Assembly (NCBI GenBank): GCA_934477985.1 | Contig: CAKSOR010000062.1 | Location: 1-10,078, forward strand | From: an uncultured Eubacteriales bacterium | GTDB taxonomy: Bacteria; Bacillota; Clostridia; Oscillospirales; CAG-272 | Direction of reading: 5' to 3' | DNA: 10,078 nt | Part shown: one piece after another, positions 1 to 7,493 of the stretch | How positions within the stretch are numbered: the stretch's first letter is position 1 | How the letters are laid out: each line of letters starts with the position of its first letter | Position numbers and translations under genes: made by a program | Notes under the pieces: generated by a model | What the model was told of the DNA's origin: nothing | What the model saw: only the letters and a program-made list of their open reading frames with translations | Databases searched by the model: none

Positions 1-8
1 TTAAGGTT

Positions 9-57
9 GTTTTCACGCGAAAAAGACCATAAATCCAAGCCTTTTTCGCGTGAAAAC
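9..57. repeat. 17-bp perfect inverted repeat with self-palindromic arms
   Basis: Positions 9-25 and 41-57 are perfect reverse complements, with a 15-nt loop at 26-40. Each arm also contains a 14-bp near-palindrome (TTTTCACGCGAAAA at 10-23; its complement form at 43-56) that is symmetric at 12 of 14 positions around a central CG. The two palindrome centres are 33 bp apart, close to three helical turns. No T-run follows on either strand, so a classical intrinsic terminator is unlikely. A paired operator for a LacI-type repressor, acting on a gene beyond the left edge, fits the shape. A hairpin at the 3' end of the leftward isomerase transcript is the alternative. Confidence 0.7.
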
Positions 58-79
58 TCCAATTATTCAGCTTATCCTT

Positions 80-109
80 AACACGCATGGCGCGTCCGCC
101 AACCGTGTT
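80..109. repeat. Hairpin downstream of the isomerase gene
   Basis: AACACG (80-85) pairs with CGTGTT (104-109), and inside it TGGCG (88-92) pairs with CGCCA (97-101) around a CGTC loop. A 2x2 internal loop separates the two stems. It lies about 30 bases beyond the stop of the leftward isomerase gene, so it may protect or terminate that mRNA. The leftward direction has no U-tract after the stem, so termination is unproven. Confidence 0.45.
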
Positions 110-139
110 TTCCGGAATTGAGCTCCACTCAGGCGCTGA

Positions 140-1045
140 TCACCGTTTGTCAAACCCGTCGTTCCACGCGGCGAGCGTCTCACCAAGCTTGTGCAGATAG
201 CGTATTCTGTCGTCAACAAGGCTCTCGGGCACGCGCCGCAGCGCGTTGTGCGCTTCAAATGTAAAGCTGTGCTCATAACCGATGTCACGCAGCGCGCGCA
301 TGACGTCGTCCCAGTTTATCGTGCCGTCGAATGGCGCGATGTGGTCGTCGTCCATGCCGTTGTTGTCGTCGATGTGCAGCGCCTTAAGCCGCTTGCCGAT
401 TTTGGTTATCTCGTTGTACTGGTTGCCGTACTTCTTCAGTTCGGGCAGACAGCGTGCTCTCCAGTTGTGGCTGTTCCCGGTCATGTTTCCGTGCCCGGTG
501 TCCCAGCAGATTCCGACCAGAGGATCGTCTATCATATCGACAAGGCGTATCAGCTCCTCGGTGCGCCAGATCGGGCAGTCCTGATTCACCACCCAGATAT
601 TCTCGATCGCCATGCCTACATTATATTTGTGGCAGGTGTCGAGCAGCGAGCGGAAATGCTCAACGTTAACGTCGAAAAACTCCGGACCGTTCCGGTAGAT
701 CGCGTGGAAGACCATCCACGGCACTCCGAGCGTTCCGCACGCCTTTATCGCGCGGAGCTGGAGCTCGCAAAGCTTCGGAATGTTGTTCCCAAGTCCGCAT
801 GTGCCGACCGGCGCGTGCGCCTGATTGAAATCCGCGCCGTTCTTCGCGGCGGTGTTTCCGGCGCTGTCTATCCAGCTCTCCCAGTCGTCGCCGAGAAATG
901 GTGAACGCGGGTCGCCGTGCCAGTCGAGAAAGTTGAAGTCGAGGTGCCTGAAGCCGCATTTCGCGATGCGCTCGATCTGAGCTGTCACCGGGACTTTGTA
1001 CTCAAAGTCGAAGCGGAGGTGTATCGAGGTCGAAACAGGATACAT
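140..1045 (-). CDS. Sugar phosphate isomerase/epimerase (xylose isomerase-like TIM barrel)
   Basis: A 301-residue cytoplasmic protein of the AP-endonuclease-2/xylose-isomerase-like TIM-barrel family, whose members isomerise or epimerise sugars and related polyols at a divalent metal. The expected metal ligands are visible by family pattern: E148 (in AIENIW), D182 with H185 (in CWDTGHG), H224 (in LHIDDN) and E264 (in FEAHN). The family signature D-H-I-A-P-F-D-G-x-I-N-W follows H224 (residues 234-245). Length is normal. The start is supported by AAGGAGT at 1053-1059, about 8 nt before the ATG. The gene is divergent from the AraC regulator and is likely controlled by it. It probably acts on a product or precursor of the glycyl radical enzyme pathway. 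Sequence alone cannot tell isomerase from epimerase or a related lyase, and the substrate is unknown. Confidence 0.88.
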   Translation of the reverse strand: MYPVSTSIHLRFDFEYKVPVTAQIERIAKCGFRHLDFNFLDWHGDPRSPFLGDDWESWIDSAGNTAAKNGADFNQAHAPVGTCGLGNNIPKLCELQLRAIKACGTLGVPWMVFHAIYRNGPEFFDVNVEHFRSLLDTCHKYNVGMAIENIWVVNQDCPIWRTEELIRLVDMIDDPLVGICWDTGHGNMTGNSHNWRARCLPELKKYGNQYNEITKIGKRLKALHIDDNNGMDDDHIAPFDGTINWDDVMRALRDIGYEHSFTFEAHNALRRVPESLVDDRIRYLHKLGETLAAWNDGFDKR

Positions 1046-1064
1046 AATGGTTACTCCTTTTGCT

Positions 1065-1079
1065 TACAGAAATTCCGCG
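1065..1079. promoter_or_regulatory. Candidate operator, copy 1 of a 15-bp direct repeat
   Basis: TACAGAAATTCCGCG occurs here and again at 1161-1175 in the same orientation, 96 bp apart (about nine helical turns). This copy lies between the candidate isomerase -10 box and the isomerase ribosome binding site, so binding here could block or tune leftward transcription. Exact direct repeats in an AraC-family intergenic region are typical of that regulator's sites. The assignment is inference. Confidence 0.5.
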
Positions 1080-1100
1080 TGCGTCCGCCGCGGCAAAAAT

Positions 1101-1106
1101 ATTATA
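1101..1106 (-). promoter_or_regulatory. Candidate -10 box for the isomerase gene
   Basis: On the minus strand this reads TATAAT, the exact sigma-70 -10 hexamer, about 55 bases upstream of the isomerase start codon. No good -35 hexamer lies 16-18 bases further upstream. That is typical of a promoter needing an activator, such as the divergent AraC-family protein. Confidence 0.55.
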
Positions 1107-1160
1107 TCACGATTTCAGGCGGAAGTGTTACCGATAACGCGCCGGAATAACGTGTTTGAC

Positions 1161-1175
1161 TACAGAAATTCCGCG
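1161..1175. promoter_or_regulatory. Candidate operator, copy 2 of a 15-bp direct repeat
   Basis: This is the second exact copy of TACAGAAATTCCGCG. It ends 16 bases before the AraC start codon, just upstream of its GGAGG ribosome binding site. A protein bound here could autoregulate araC, and with the copy at 1065-1079 it could loop out the divergent promoter region. Confidence 0.5.
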
Positions 1176-1191
1176 CTGATTGGAGGCAGAT

Positions 1192-2049
1192 ATGTACGAT
1201 AGTTTTGAGGGTCAGATAGTCTACGCGCGGCGCTCGCACCCCGGCGGGACAAATATGCGCTCGATGAGCTTTCATCCGGGCTATGAGCTCTATTTCCTGA
1301 TCTCTGGCAGAAAGCGCTACATCGTATCGGGCGAGACGGTCGATTTCGACGCTCCCGCCGTCATCTTCATAAAGCCCGGAGTCCTGCACATGGCGCTTTC
1401 GACCGACGATCAGCCGCACACAATGGCTGTCGTCGGGTTCACCGGCGAGTTTTTGTCGCGCTACAATGACCTGCTGCCGTCGACGATGCTTGCCGCGGGG
1501 TGCTCCGCGGCGCTCTACACGCCCGAAAAGCGGCTGGTAGACGAGTTTGACGCCGATATGACAAGGCTGTGGAATTCAGGCGGCGCGCTGAGAAACGATC
1601 TCCTCGCGGCGAGACTCTTTGAGACGGTCTGCGAGCTCACTGGGCTCACACCCGCGCGAGTCGTCCGCCCGGGAATGAACGCCGAAGAGTCGGTCGCTGT
1701 CAGGGCGATAAGCGCGATAGACTCGGGACTCTCAGACGGCTTGTCGGTAAAGAAGACCGCGGTTGAGCTCGGCTATTCGCCCGACGAGCTCACAAGGCTT
1801 CTGAAGCGCGCGACCGGTCGCGGCTGGCGCGGGCATGTCAACGACATAAGGCTGAGAAGAGCGCTTTCAATGCTCATCGAGACCGACAAGCGCTTTGATG
1901 ACATCGCGGCTGAGTGCGGAATATCGGGCGCGAATTACTTTTCGGGCTTCATAAAGCACGCGGTCGGATTGACTCCGAGCGAGTACCGCGCCCGCTACAG
2001 GGGCACGCTCACCCCCTTCGATCCGCTTCCGCTCATTGACACCAGATAA
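1192..2049 (+). CDS. AraC-family transcriptional regulator
   Basis: A 285-residue one-component regulator. The N-terminal part (about residues 20-95) looks like an AraC-type cupin ligand-binding domain, with H-P-G-Y-E-L-Y-F and a later I-K-P-G-V-L-H. The C-terminal AraC DNA-binding domain (about 171-271) has two helix-turn-helix units: S-V-K-K-T-A-V-E-L-G-Y near 185-209 and I-A-A-E-C-G-I with G-L-T-P-S-E-Y-R near 235-266. The ATG at 1192 is preferred over an in-frame TTG at 1180, because GGAGG at 1182-1186 would lie inside a gene starting at the TTG and is well spaced for 1192. It is divergent from the isomerase and upstream of the glycyl radical operon, so it probably senses the sugar substrate and activates both. 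No clear promoter or terminator of its own is visible. Confidence 0.92.
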   Translation: MYDSFEGQIVYARRSHPGGTNMRSMSFHPGYELYFLISGRKRYIVSGETVDFDAPAVIFIKPGVLHMALSTDDQPHTMAVVGFTGEFLSRYNDLLPSTMLAAGCSAALYTPEKRLVDEFDADMTRLWNSGGALRNDLLAARLFETVCELTGLTPARVVRPGMNAEESVAVRAISAIDSGLSDGLSVKKTAVELGYSPDELTRLLKRATGRGWRGHVNDIRLRRALSMLIETDKRFDDIAAECGISGANYFSGFIKHAVGLTPSEYRARYRGTLTPFDPLPLIDTR

Positions 2050-2087
2050 AAATACCAACCGCATGAGAAAAATTTTAAGAATATCTC

Positions 2088-2115
2088 TTGACAAGCCGCG
2101 AAACTCTGATATAAT
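2088..2115 (+). promoter_or_regulatory. Sigma-70 promoter of the glycyl radical enzyme operon
   Basis: TTGACA at 2088-2093 and TATAAT at 2110-2115 match both consensus hexamers exactly, with a 16-bp spacer. The transcript should begin near 2122. An AAAGGA ribosome binding site at 2138-2143 precedes the ATG at 2151. No copy of the 15-bp repeat from the AraC intergenic region is seen here, so control may be repression or may act at another site. Confidence 0.85.
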
Positions 2116-2150
2116 ATTAGTAAGGAACAAATCCACGAAAGGAAATCAAT

Positions 2151-4118
2151 ATGGAAAAATTACTCGATTATATCCTCGCGAAAAAGCATCACGCCTTCCG
2201 TGAGGATTATACAGAAAATCTCTCCGAGATTTATTCGAAAGCCGGAATGACCCCCGAAGAGCGCATGGCTGACCGCTTCGAGCGTCTCACAAAGGCTCAG
2301 ACCCCGCACATTCTCCCCGGCGAGCAGATCGTGTTCTTACGCACGACAAAGCAGATCCCCGACTGCTTCACCGAGGACGAGTGGAAGGAGATAAAGTCAA
2401 AGCACTTCATCCACGAGCTCGGCTACATATCTAACCTCTCGCCCGACTATTCGAAGGCGATTGAAAAGGGACTTTCAGCTCTCCGCGAGACCGCCGATGT
2501 CTACGGAAAGCGCGCTATCGACAACATTATCGCGCTCGCCGACCGCTACCGCGAGGAGGCGGTAAAGGTCGGTCGCGAGGATATCGCTAAGGTTCTGGAG
2601 CGCGTTCCGCGCTATGGCGCGACGAACTTCCGCGAGGCACTTCAGATGTTCCGCATCCTGCACTTCTCGCTCTGGCTTGAGGGCAACTATCACAACACCT
2701 GCGGACGCTTCGACAAATATATGTACCCCTACTTCAAGGCAGACATGGACAAGGGCGTCTATACCGAGGAGACCGCACTCGCGCTTCTCGAGGACTTCTT
2801 CATCTCGTTCAACAAGGATTCCGACCTCTATGTCGGCGTTCAGCAGGGCGACAACGGTCAGTCAATGGTTCTCGGCGGAATCGACGAGAACGGCAACGAT
2901 GTCTTCAATGACCTCTCGAAGCTCTGCCTGATGGCGAGCCGCGACTTAAAGCTCATCGACCCGAAGATCAATCTCCGCGTCTCGAAGAAGACTCCGATGG
3001 AGCAGTATCTTTTAGGCACTGAGCTTACCAAGGCGGGACTCGGTTTCCCGCAGTACTCGAACGACGACGTCGTCATCGAGGGACTTATAAAGAAGGGCTA
3101 CGACCCGAAGGACGCCGCGAACTACGCCGTAGCGGCTTGCTGGGAGTTCATAATCCCCGGCGTCGGCTTCGACGTCGCGAACATCGGCGCGATGTCCTAC
3201 CCGAAGGCGGTTGATAAGATGCTCCATAACGAGTTCACCTCCTGCAAGACCTTTGACGAGGTTCTCGCCGCGGTCAACAAGGAGATTGTCGCCGAGTGCG
3301 ACTCGATCAGGGCGAAGATTCACGATCTCTGGTTTGTTCCGTCGCCGTTTATGTCGGTGATGCTCGACGAGATAAAGTACCGCAACTTCGGCTTCCACGG
3401 CACGGGAATCGCCACCGCCGCCGACTCGCTCGCGGCTATCCATAAGTATGTCTTCGATGAGAAGTACATAACCGCCGAGGAGCTTGTAAAGGCGGTCGAC
3501 GACAACTTCGAGCACTATCCCGATCTGCTCTACAAGCTGAGAAACGAAGCTCCGAAGATGGGCAACGACGACGATTACGTCGACGGAATCTCGGTGAAGC
3601 TCCTCGATATGTTCTCGGGCGCGCTCGACGGCAAGGTCAACTGCTGCGGAGGATGCTACCGCGCCGGAACGGGTTCGGCGATGTTCTATCTCTGGCACGC
3701 GAACGAAATCGGCGCGTCGCCCGACGGACGCCGCAAGGGCGAGCCTTTCGGAACGAACTTCTCAGCGTCACTCTTTGCCAAGATCGCCGGACCTGTGTCG
3801 GTCGTCAAGTCCTTCACAAAGCAGCATTTCGTGAACGCGATAAACGGCGGCCCGCTGACGCTCGAGTTCCACAACAGCGTATTCAAGGGCGACGACGCGC
3901 TCGCGAAGGTCGCCTCGATCGTCAAGTTCTTCATCGACCGCGGCGGTCATCAGTTGCAGCTCAACGCCGTCAACCTCGAAACGATGAAGGACGCTCAGCT
4001 TCACCCCGAGGATCATCAGCGTCTGGTCGTCAGAATCTGGGGCTGGAGCGCGTACTTTGTCGAGCTTGACAAGGAGTATCAGGATCACGTGATCGCGCGT
4101 CAGGAGTACTCTGTCTGA
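2151..4118 (+). CDS. Glycyl radical enzyme (pyruvate formate-lyase-like superfamily, unknown substrate)
   Basis: A 655-residue member of the PFL/diol-dehydratase-like glycyl radical enzyme superfamily. These enzymes use a stable glycyl radical to make a thiyl radical that abstracts hydrogen from substrate. Superfamily blocks appear in order: G-R-F-D-K-Y-M-Y-P near 185, G-Q-S-M-V-L-G-G-I-D near 238, the thiyl site C330-W331-E332, R-x-G-T-G-S-A-M-F-Y-x-W-H near 506, and the C-terminal glycyl motif R-I-W-G631-W-S-A-Y-F, 24 residues from the end. Characterised lyases and dehydratases usually carry G-C-V-E and R-V-x-G-Y/F; the tryptophans beside both radical residues set this protein apart. It is shorter than the usual 780-850 residues. 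The activase follows at once. Neighbours point to a carbohydrate-derived substrate. Cytoplasmic, oxygen-sensitive. Not pyruvate formate-lyase itself, which has a Cys-Cys pair. Confidence 0.93.
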   Translation: MEKLLDYILAKKHHAFREDYTENLSEIYSKAGMTPEERMADRFERLTKAQTPHILPGEQIVFLRTTKQIPDCFTEDEWKEIKSKHFIHELGYISNLSPDYSKAIEKGLSALRETADVYGKRAIDNIIALADRYREEAVKVGREDIAKVLERVPRYGATNFREALQMFRILHFSLWLEGNYHNTCGRFDKYMYPYFKADMDKGVYTEETALALLEDFFISFNKDSDLYVGVQQGDNGQSMVLGGIDENGNDVFNDLSKLCLMASRDLKLIDPKINLRVSKKTPMEQYLLGTELTKAGLGFPQYSNDDVVIEGLIKKGYDPKDAANYAVAACWEFIIPGVGFDVANIGAMSYPKAVDKMLHNEFTSCKTFDEVLAAVNKEIVAECDSIRAKIHDLWFVPSPFMSVMLDEIKYRNFGFHGTGIATAADSLAAIHKYVFDEKYITAEELVKAVDDNFEHYPDLLYKLRNEAPKMGNDDDYVDGISVKLLDMFSGALDGKVNCCGGCYRAGTGSAMFYLWHANEIGASPDGRRKGEPFGTNFSASLFAKIAGPVSVVKSFTKQHFVNAINGGPLTLEFHNSVFKGDDALAKVASIVKFFIDRGGHQLQLNAVNLETMKDAQLHPEDHQRLVVRIWGWSAYFVELDKEYQDHVIARQEYSV

Positions 4119-4119
4119 T

Positions 4120-4941
4120 ATGACCGGAACGGTATTCGATATAAAGGAATTTTCGGTTCACGACGGACCGGGAGTCCGGACTACCGTATTCTTAAAGGGT
4201 TGTCCGCTCTCCTGCAAGTGGTGTCACAACCCCGAGGGGCTTTCGCCGAAGCCCGAGCTCATGGTCAGAACCGCGCGCTGCAAGCACTGCGGACGCTGTA
4301 TGAAGCCATGTAATCATCCCGAGTGCCAGCCCTTCCACCGCTGTATCGAGGCCTGCCCGGACGGACTCATCTCGATCTGCGGGAAGGAATGGGACTCCGG
4401 GGCGCTCGCCGAAAAGCTCCTGAAAAACGCCGATTTCTTCAAGTCGTCGGGCGGAGGAATCACGATATCGGGCGGCGAACCGTCGATGCAGGCGGATTTC
4501 GCGGTCGAACTGCTCTCGCTCATCGGAAAGGCGGGAGTTCACCGCTGTATCGAAACCTGCGGCTTCACGTCGGGCGGGAAGTTTGAAAAGCTGCTTGACA
4601 ACCTCGATTTCGTGATGATGGACATAAAACTTGCCGACCCGGAGCTGCACAAAAAGTGGTGCGGAGTTGACAACAAGCCGATTCTCGAAAACTTCCGGAG
4701 ACTCAAAGAGTCGGGCAAGCCGCATCTGATACGCGTCCCGCTTATCCCCGACATAACCGATACGCGCGAAAATCTCGCGGCTATCGCTGAGATCGTCGGC
4801 GACAGTGAGGTCGAGCTCCTCGGCTACAACTCGTTCGCCGGAGCGAAATACGAGGGCGTCGGACGCGTCTACACGCTCCCGGACAAGAAGAACAACGAGG
4901 TTGATCTCTCGCTGTTCAGACACGCGAAATTATCGAAATGA
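4120..4941 (+). CDS. Glycyl radical enzyme-activating protein (radical SAM)
   Basis: A 273-residue activase that should use S-adenosylmethionine and a [4Fe-4S] cluster to abstract hydrogen from G631 of the enzyme encoded just upstream. It has the CX3CX2C radical SAM motif (C28, C32, C35), the activase signature D-G-P-G-V-R near residue 15 and the SAM-contacting G-G-E-P at 118-121. An inserted ferredoxin-like domain has eight cysteines (C54, C57, C60, C64, C69, C75, C79, C87). They could ligate up to two auxiliary clusters, but the second half is not a clean CX2CX2CX3C repeat. The ATG lies one base after the upstream stop codon, so translation is probably coupled; AGGAG at 4102-4106 is a distant ribosome binding site. 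The gene is intact and normal in length. Confidence 0.94.
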   Translation: MTGTVFDIKEFSVHDGPGVRTTVFLKGCPLSCKWCHNPEGLSPKPELMVRTARCKHCGRCMKPCNHPECQPFHRCIEACPDGLISICGKEWDSGALAEKLLKNADFFKSSGGGITISGGEPSMQADFAVELLSLIGKAGVHRCIETCGFTSGGKFEKLLDNLDFVMMDIKLADPELHKKWCGVDNKPILENFRRLKESGKPHLIRVPLIPDITDTRENLAAIAEIVGDSEVELLGYNSFAGAKYEGVGRVYTLPDKKNNEVDLSLFRHAKLSK

Positions 4942-5399
4942 AGCAGGAATATTTAAGAATAGATGGCATCCCAGCGATACTCTGGGGCGAGCCCTCGGAA
5001 GAGATATTCATCTGCGTCCACGGAGAGAACTCGTCAAAGGAAGAGGCGGAGGAATTCGCCGGGATTGTCGGCGGCTACGGCATTCAGACGCTGAGCTTCG
5101 ACCTCCCGGGCTCGGGTGAGAGGGGAAATATCTGCTCCGCCTGTATGCCCGAGCCCTGCGACCTTGTTCACTCGGTGCGCGACCTCAGGATCATTCTCGA
5201 CTGGACGAGAGAGAGATATCCGCGTGTCTCGCTCTTTGTCAGAGACCACGCAAAATTCTGCCTCGAGGCATTCAGTGGGCAGGAATTCGAACGCTTGATA
5301 TTCGTGTCGCCCGACACCGAAGTGACCGGTTTTGCAAACGCGCGCGTCGGCTCACCTGACCGTTTCGAGTTCGACCGATTCATAAGAGACTCATTTTAA
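4938..5399 (+). CDS. Small degenerate alpha/beta-hydrolase-like protein
   Basis: A 153-residue protein whose ATG overlaps the activase stop (ATGA at 4938-4941), with no separate ribosome binding site, so translation is coupled. The N-terminal half looks like an alpha/beta hydrolase: the oxyanion-type V-H-G at 27-29, S-S-K at 32-34 and F-D-L-P-G-S-G-E-R at 54-62. The strand before the nucleophile elbow is present (V-S-L-F-V near 97-101), but the expected G-x-S-x-G or similar serine turn is replaced by R-D-H-A-K (102-106). The chain stops soon after L-I-F-V-S-P (120-125), before the usual cap and catalytic histidine. Family members are usually about 230-260 residues. It is probably catalytically dead, either a decaying remnant or a repurposed small binding protein. 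Intact coupling to both neighbours argues for expression. Confidence 0.72.
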   Translation: MKQEYLRIDGIPAILWGEPSEEIFICVHGENSSKEEAEEFAGIVGGYGIQTLSFDLPGSGERGNICSACMPEPCDLVHSVRDLRIILDWTRERYPRVSLFVRDHAKFCLEAFSGQEFERLIFVSPDTEVTGFANARVGSPDRFEFDRFIRDSF

Positions 5400-5417
5400 T
5401 ACTGAAAGGATAAACCA

Positions 5418-7484
5418 ATGAACATTCTCGAAAACCTCACCGCGGTCTTCAAGCCGGCTGACGGCGAAAAGACAACCTACGAAAAGAGCCGCTACAAAGG
5501 CAAATTCACCTTCAAGGGCGAAAAACTCGCAAGCTCGCTGACCGTCTCGACCGAAAAGTTCGGAAACCTGACCGCCGTCCGCGCGAAGGCTTCTATAAAG
5601 AACGCTTTCTTTGCGCCCGACACCGCGGTCGCTGTGACAATTCCAACCCTCGGAGAGTTAGACGGCTTCTTCGCAAACTACCAGAGCTGCAACCACTGGT
5701 GCAAGCCGCAGTTCGGCAGTGACATAAAGACGATAAATCCCCGCACTCAGGCGCTTCTCTACAAGGTCAAGGGCGGAAAGTACGGCTTTATTCTGCCGAT
5801 TGTCGACGACACCTGCAAATCCGAGCTCCGCGGGACTGAGAACGGACTCGAGCTCTTCACCTTCGCGAATGTCTCGAATCTCAAGGAGTGCGATCAGCTC
5901 GTCGCTATAATCGGCGAGGGAGACGAGCCCTACAAGCTGATGAACGACTGCGCGGCGCTCTCGATGAAGCTGCTCGACAACGGCGCGTCGGTAAGAGGCG
6001 GGCGCAGATACCCCGAGATTCTCGAATATCTCGGCTGGTGCTCGTGGGACGCTCTTGAGATCAGAATCAGCACCGAGGGACTTCTCGAAAAGTGCGAGGA
6101 GATCAAGGAGAAGAAGATTCCGTTCAGATGGGCGATTCTCGACGATATGTGGGCTGAGTGCGACAAGCTCCGCGATATTCCCGACGACCTCAACCGCGCG
6201 ACCGGAATGTTCAGCGTCATGCACTCGTCGAAGATCCGTTCGTTCGAGGCTGACCCGAAGAGATTCCCGACCGGACTCAAGGACTGCCTTGACAAGATGA
6301 AGGAATACGGACTCAAGATCGGCGTATGGCATCCGACGTCTGGTTATTGGGCGGGAATCGACCCCGATTCCGAGCTTGCGAAGAAGTATAAGGACCTTCT
6401 CATCGAGTGCCCGAACGGTCGTCTCATGCCGAATCCGCAGCTCGACAAGGCGTTCCTCTTCTACAGCGCGTTCCATGATTTCCTGAAGCACTGCGGAACC
6501 GACTTCGTGAAGATCGATAATCAGGGCTTCCTCATCGACAACTACAAGGAGGTCATGCCGCTCGGAAAAGCCGCAAGACAGATTCAGAAGGCAATCTGTT
6601 CGTCGGTCGGCGCACACTTTGACAACGATATAATCAACTGCATGGGCATGGCGAGCGAGAACATGTTCAACCGTCCGTCGGGCGCGGTCTCCCGCTGCTC
6701 GGGCGACTTCCAGCCTGAGAACCGCGAGTGGTTCATCCGTCATCTGCTTGCTTGCTCGTACAACTCTCTGATTCAGGGAATGTTCTACTGGAGCGACTGG
6801 GATATGTGGTGGTCTGACGACGAGCAGGCGAAGAAGAACAGCGTTCTCCGCGCAATCTCCGGCGGACCGATCTACGTCAGCGATAAGATTGGCAGAAGCC
6901 GCCCCGAAATCTTCGAGCCGCTCTGCTACAGCGACGGACGCATTCTCCGCTGCGAAGACCCGGCTATTCCCGCGCTCGACTGCCTTGTCTCCGACCCTGA
7001 GACGAACGGAAAGATTTTCAAGGTGAAGAACTACTACAAGAAGGGCGGCGTCATCGCGGCGTTCAACCTCGACAAGGACGAGAAGCCGGTCAGCGGCACG
7101 ATCAGCGTCGACGATCTCGGCTGCGGCTGCAAGGAGGTCGCGGTTTACGAGCACTTCTCCGGCGAGGTCACAATCCTGAAGGACGGCGCGAAGCTCGACG
7201 TCACGCTTAAGGATCATGACGATTTCAGACTCTACACAATTGTTCCGGTCGAGGACGGAATCGCGATGCTCGGACTCATCGACAAGTTCAACTCTCCGCT
7301 GGCGGTCACGGCTGAATTTGATGGAGTTTACGATCTCTACGAGGGCGGAAAGCTGGCGTTTGTCGTCACCGACGGGCGCGAGGTCAGAGTCACTTCCGAG
7401 AGCGGCGAATACAAGCCCGAGGTCAAGGGTATGCTGAATACTGTTGATCTTCCGCTTTCTGACAGACACGTTAAGCTCGGCTAA
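5418..7484 (+). CDS. GH36-family glycosidase, raffinose synthase / alpha-galactosidase type
   Basis: A 688-residue protein resembling the raffinose synthase/Sip1 branch of glycoside hydrolase family 36. The N-terminal third is beta-rich. The catalytic barrel opens with E-Y-L-G-W-C-S-W-D-A near residue 200, followed by A-I-L-D-D-M-W near 237, H-P-T-S-G-Y-W near 305 and V-K-I-D-N, in which D367 is the likely nucleophile. Y-W-S-D-W-D-M-W has D460 as likely acid/base, and I-S-G-G-P-I-Y-V-S-D follows in typical order. A C-terminal beta domain ends the chain. No signal peptide is present, so it acts in the cytoplasm on imported or phosphorylated sugar. AAAGGA at 5405-5410 supports the start. Family members hydrolyse or transfer alpha-galactosyl units; which applies here is not decided by sequence. 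Last gene of the operon. Confidence 0.86.
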   Translation: MNILENLTAVFKPADGEKTTYEKSRYKGKFTFKGEKLASSLTVSTEKFGNLTAVRAKASIKNAFFAPDTAVAVTIPTLGELDGFFANYQSCNHWCKPQFGSDIKTINPRTQALLYKVKGGKYGFILPIVDDTCKSELRGTENGLELFTFANVSNLKECDQLVAIIGEGDEPYKLMNDCAALSMKLLDNGASVRGGRRYPEILEYLGWCSWDALEIRISTEGLLEKCEEIKEKKIPFRWAILDDMWAECDKLRDIPDDLNRATGMFSVMHSSKIRSFEADPKRFPTGLKDCLDKMKEYGLKIGVWHPTSGYWAGIDPDSELAKKYKDLLIECPNGRLMPNPQLDKAFLFYSAFHDFLKHCGTDFVKIDNQGFLIDNYKEVMPLGKAARQIQKAICSSVGAHFDNDIINCMGMASENMFNRPSGAVSRCSGDFQPENREWFIRHLLACSYNSLIQGMFYWSDWDMWWSDDEQAKKNSVLRAISGGPIYVSDKIGRSRPEIFEPLCYSDGRILRCEDPAIPALDCLVSDPETNGKIFKVKNYYKKGGVIAAFNLDKDEKPVSGTISVDDLGCGCKEVAVYEHFSGEVTILKDGAKLDVTLKDHDDFRLYTIVPVEDGIAMLGLIDKFNSPLAVTAEFDGVYDLYEGGKLAFVVTDGREVRVTSESGEYKPEVKGMLNTVDLPLSDRHVKLG

Positions 7485-7493
7485 AATCACCTT

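Noticed and set aside
191..904. A 237-codon plus-strand frame opposite the isomerase
   Set aside because: The product is a Val/Arg-rich shadow; the minus-strand frame has metal-binding motifs and a good ribosome binding site.
1180..1191. TTG at 1180 as start of the AraC regulator
   Set aside because: The GGAGG ribosome binding site lies just inside that start and is correctly spaced for the ATG at 1192.
3012..3698. A 228-codon open frame antisense to the glycyl radical enzyme gene
   Set aside because: Same codon-bias shadow; the plus-strand frame carries clear catalytic motifs over the same bases.
2151..4118. Pyruvate formate-lyase itself
   Set aside because: There is no adjacent Cys-Cys active-site pair, the length is about 100 residues short, and the C-x-E motif belongs to the dehydratase/lyase branch.
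5658..7490. A 610-codon open frame antisense to the GH36 gene
   Set aside because: It mirrors the strong third-position GC bias of the real gene; its product is low-complexity, rich in Leu/Val/Arg/Glu, and has no recognisable domain or ribosome binding site.
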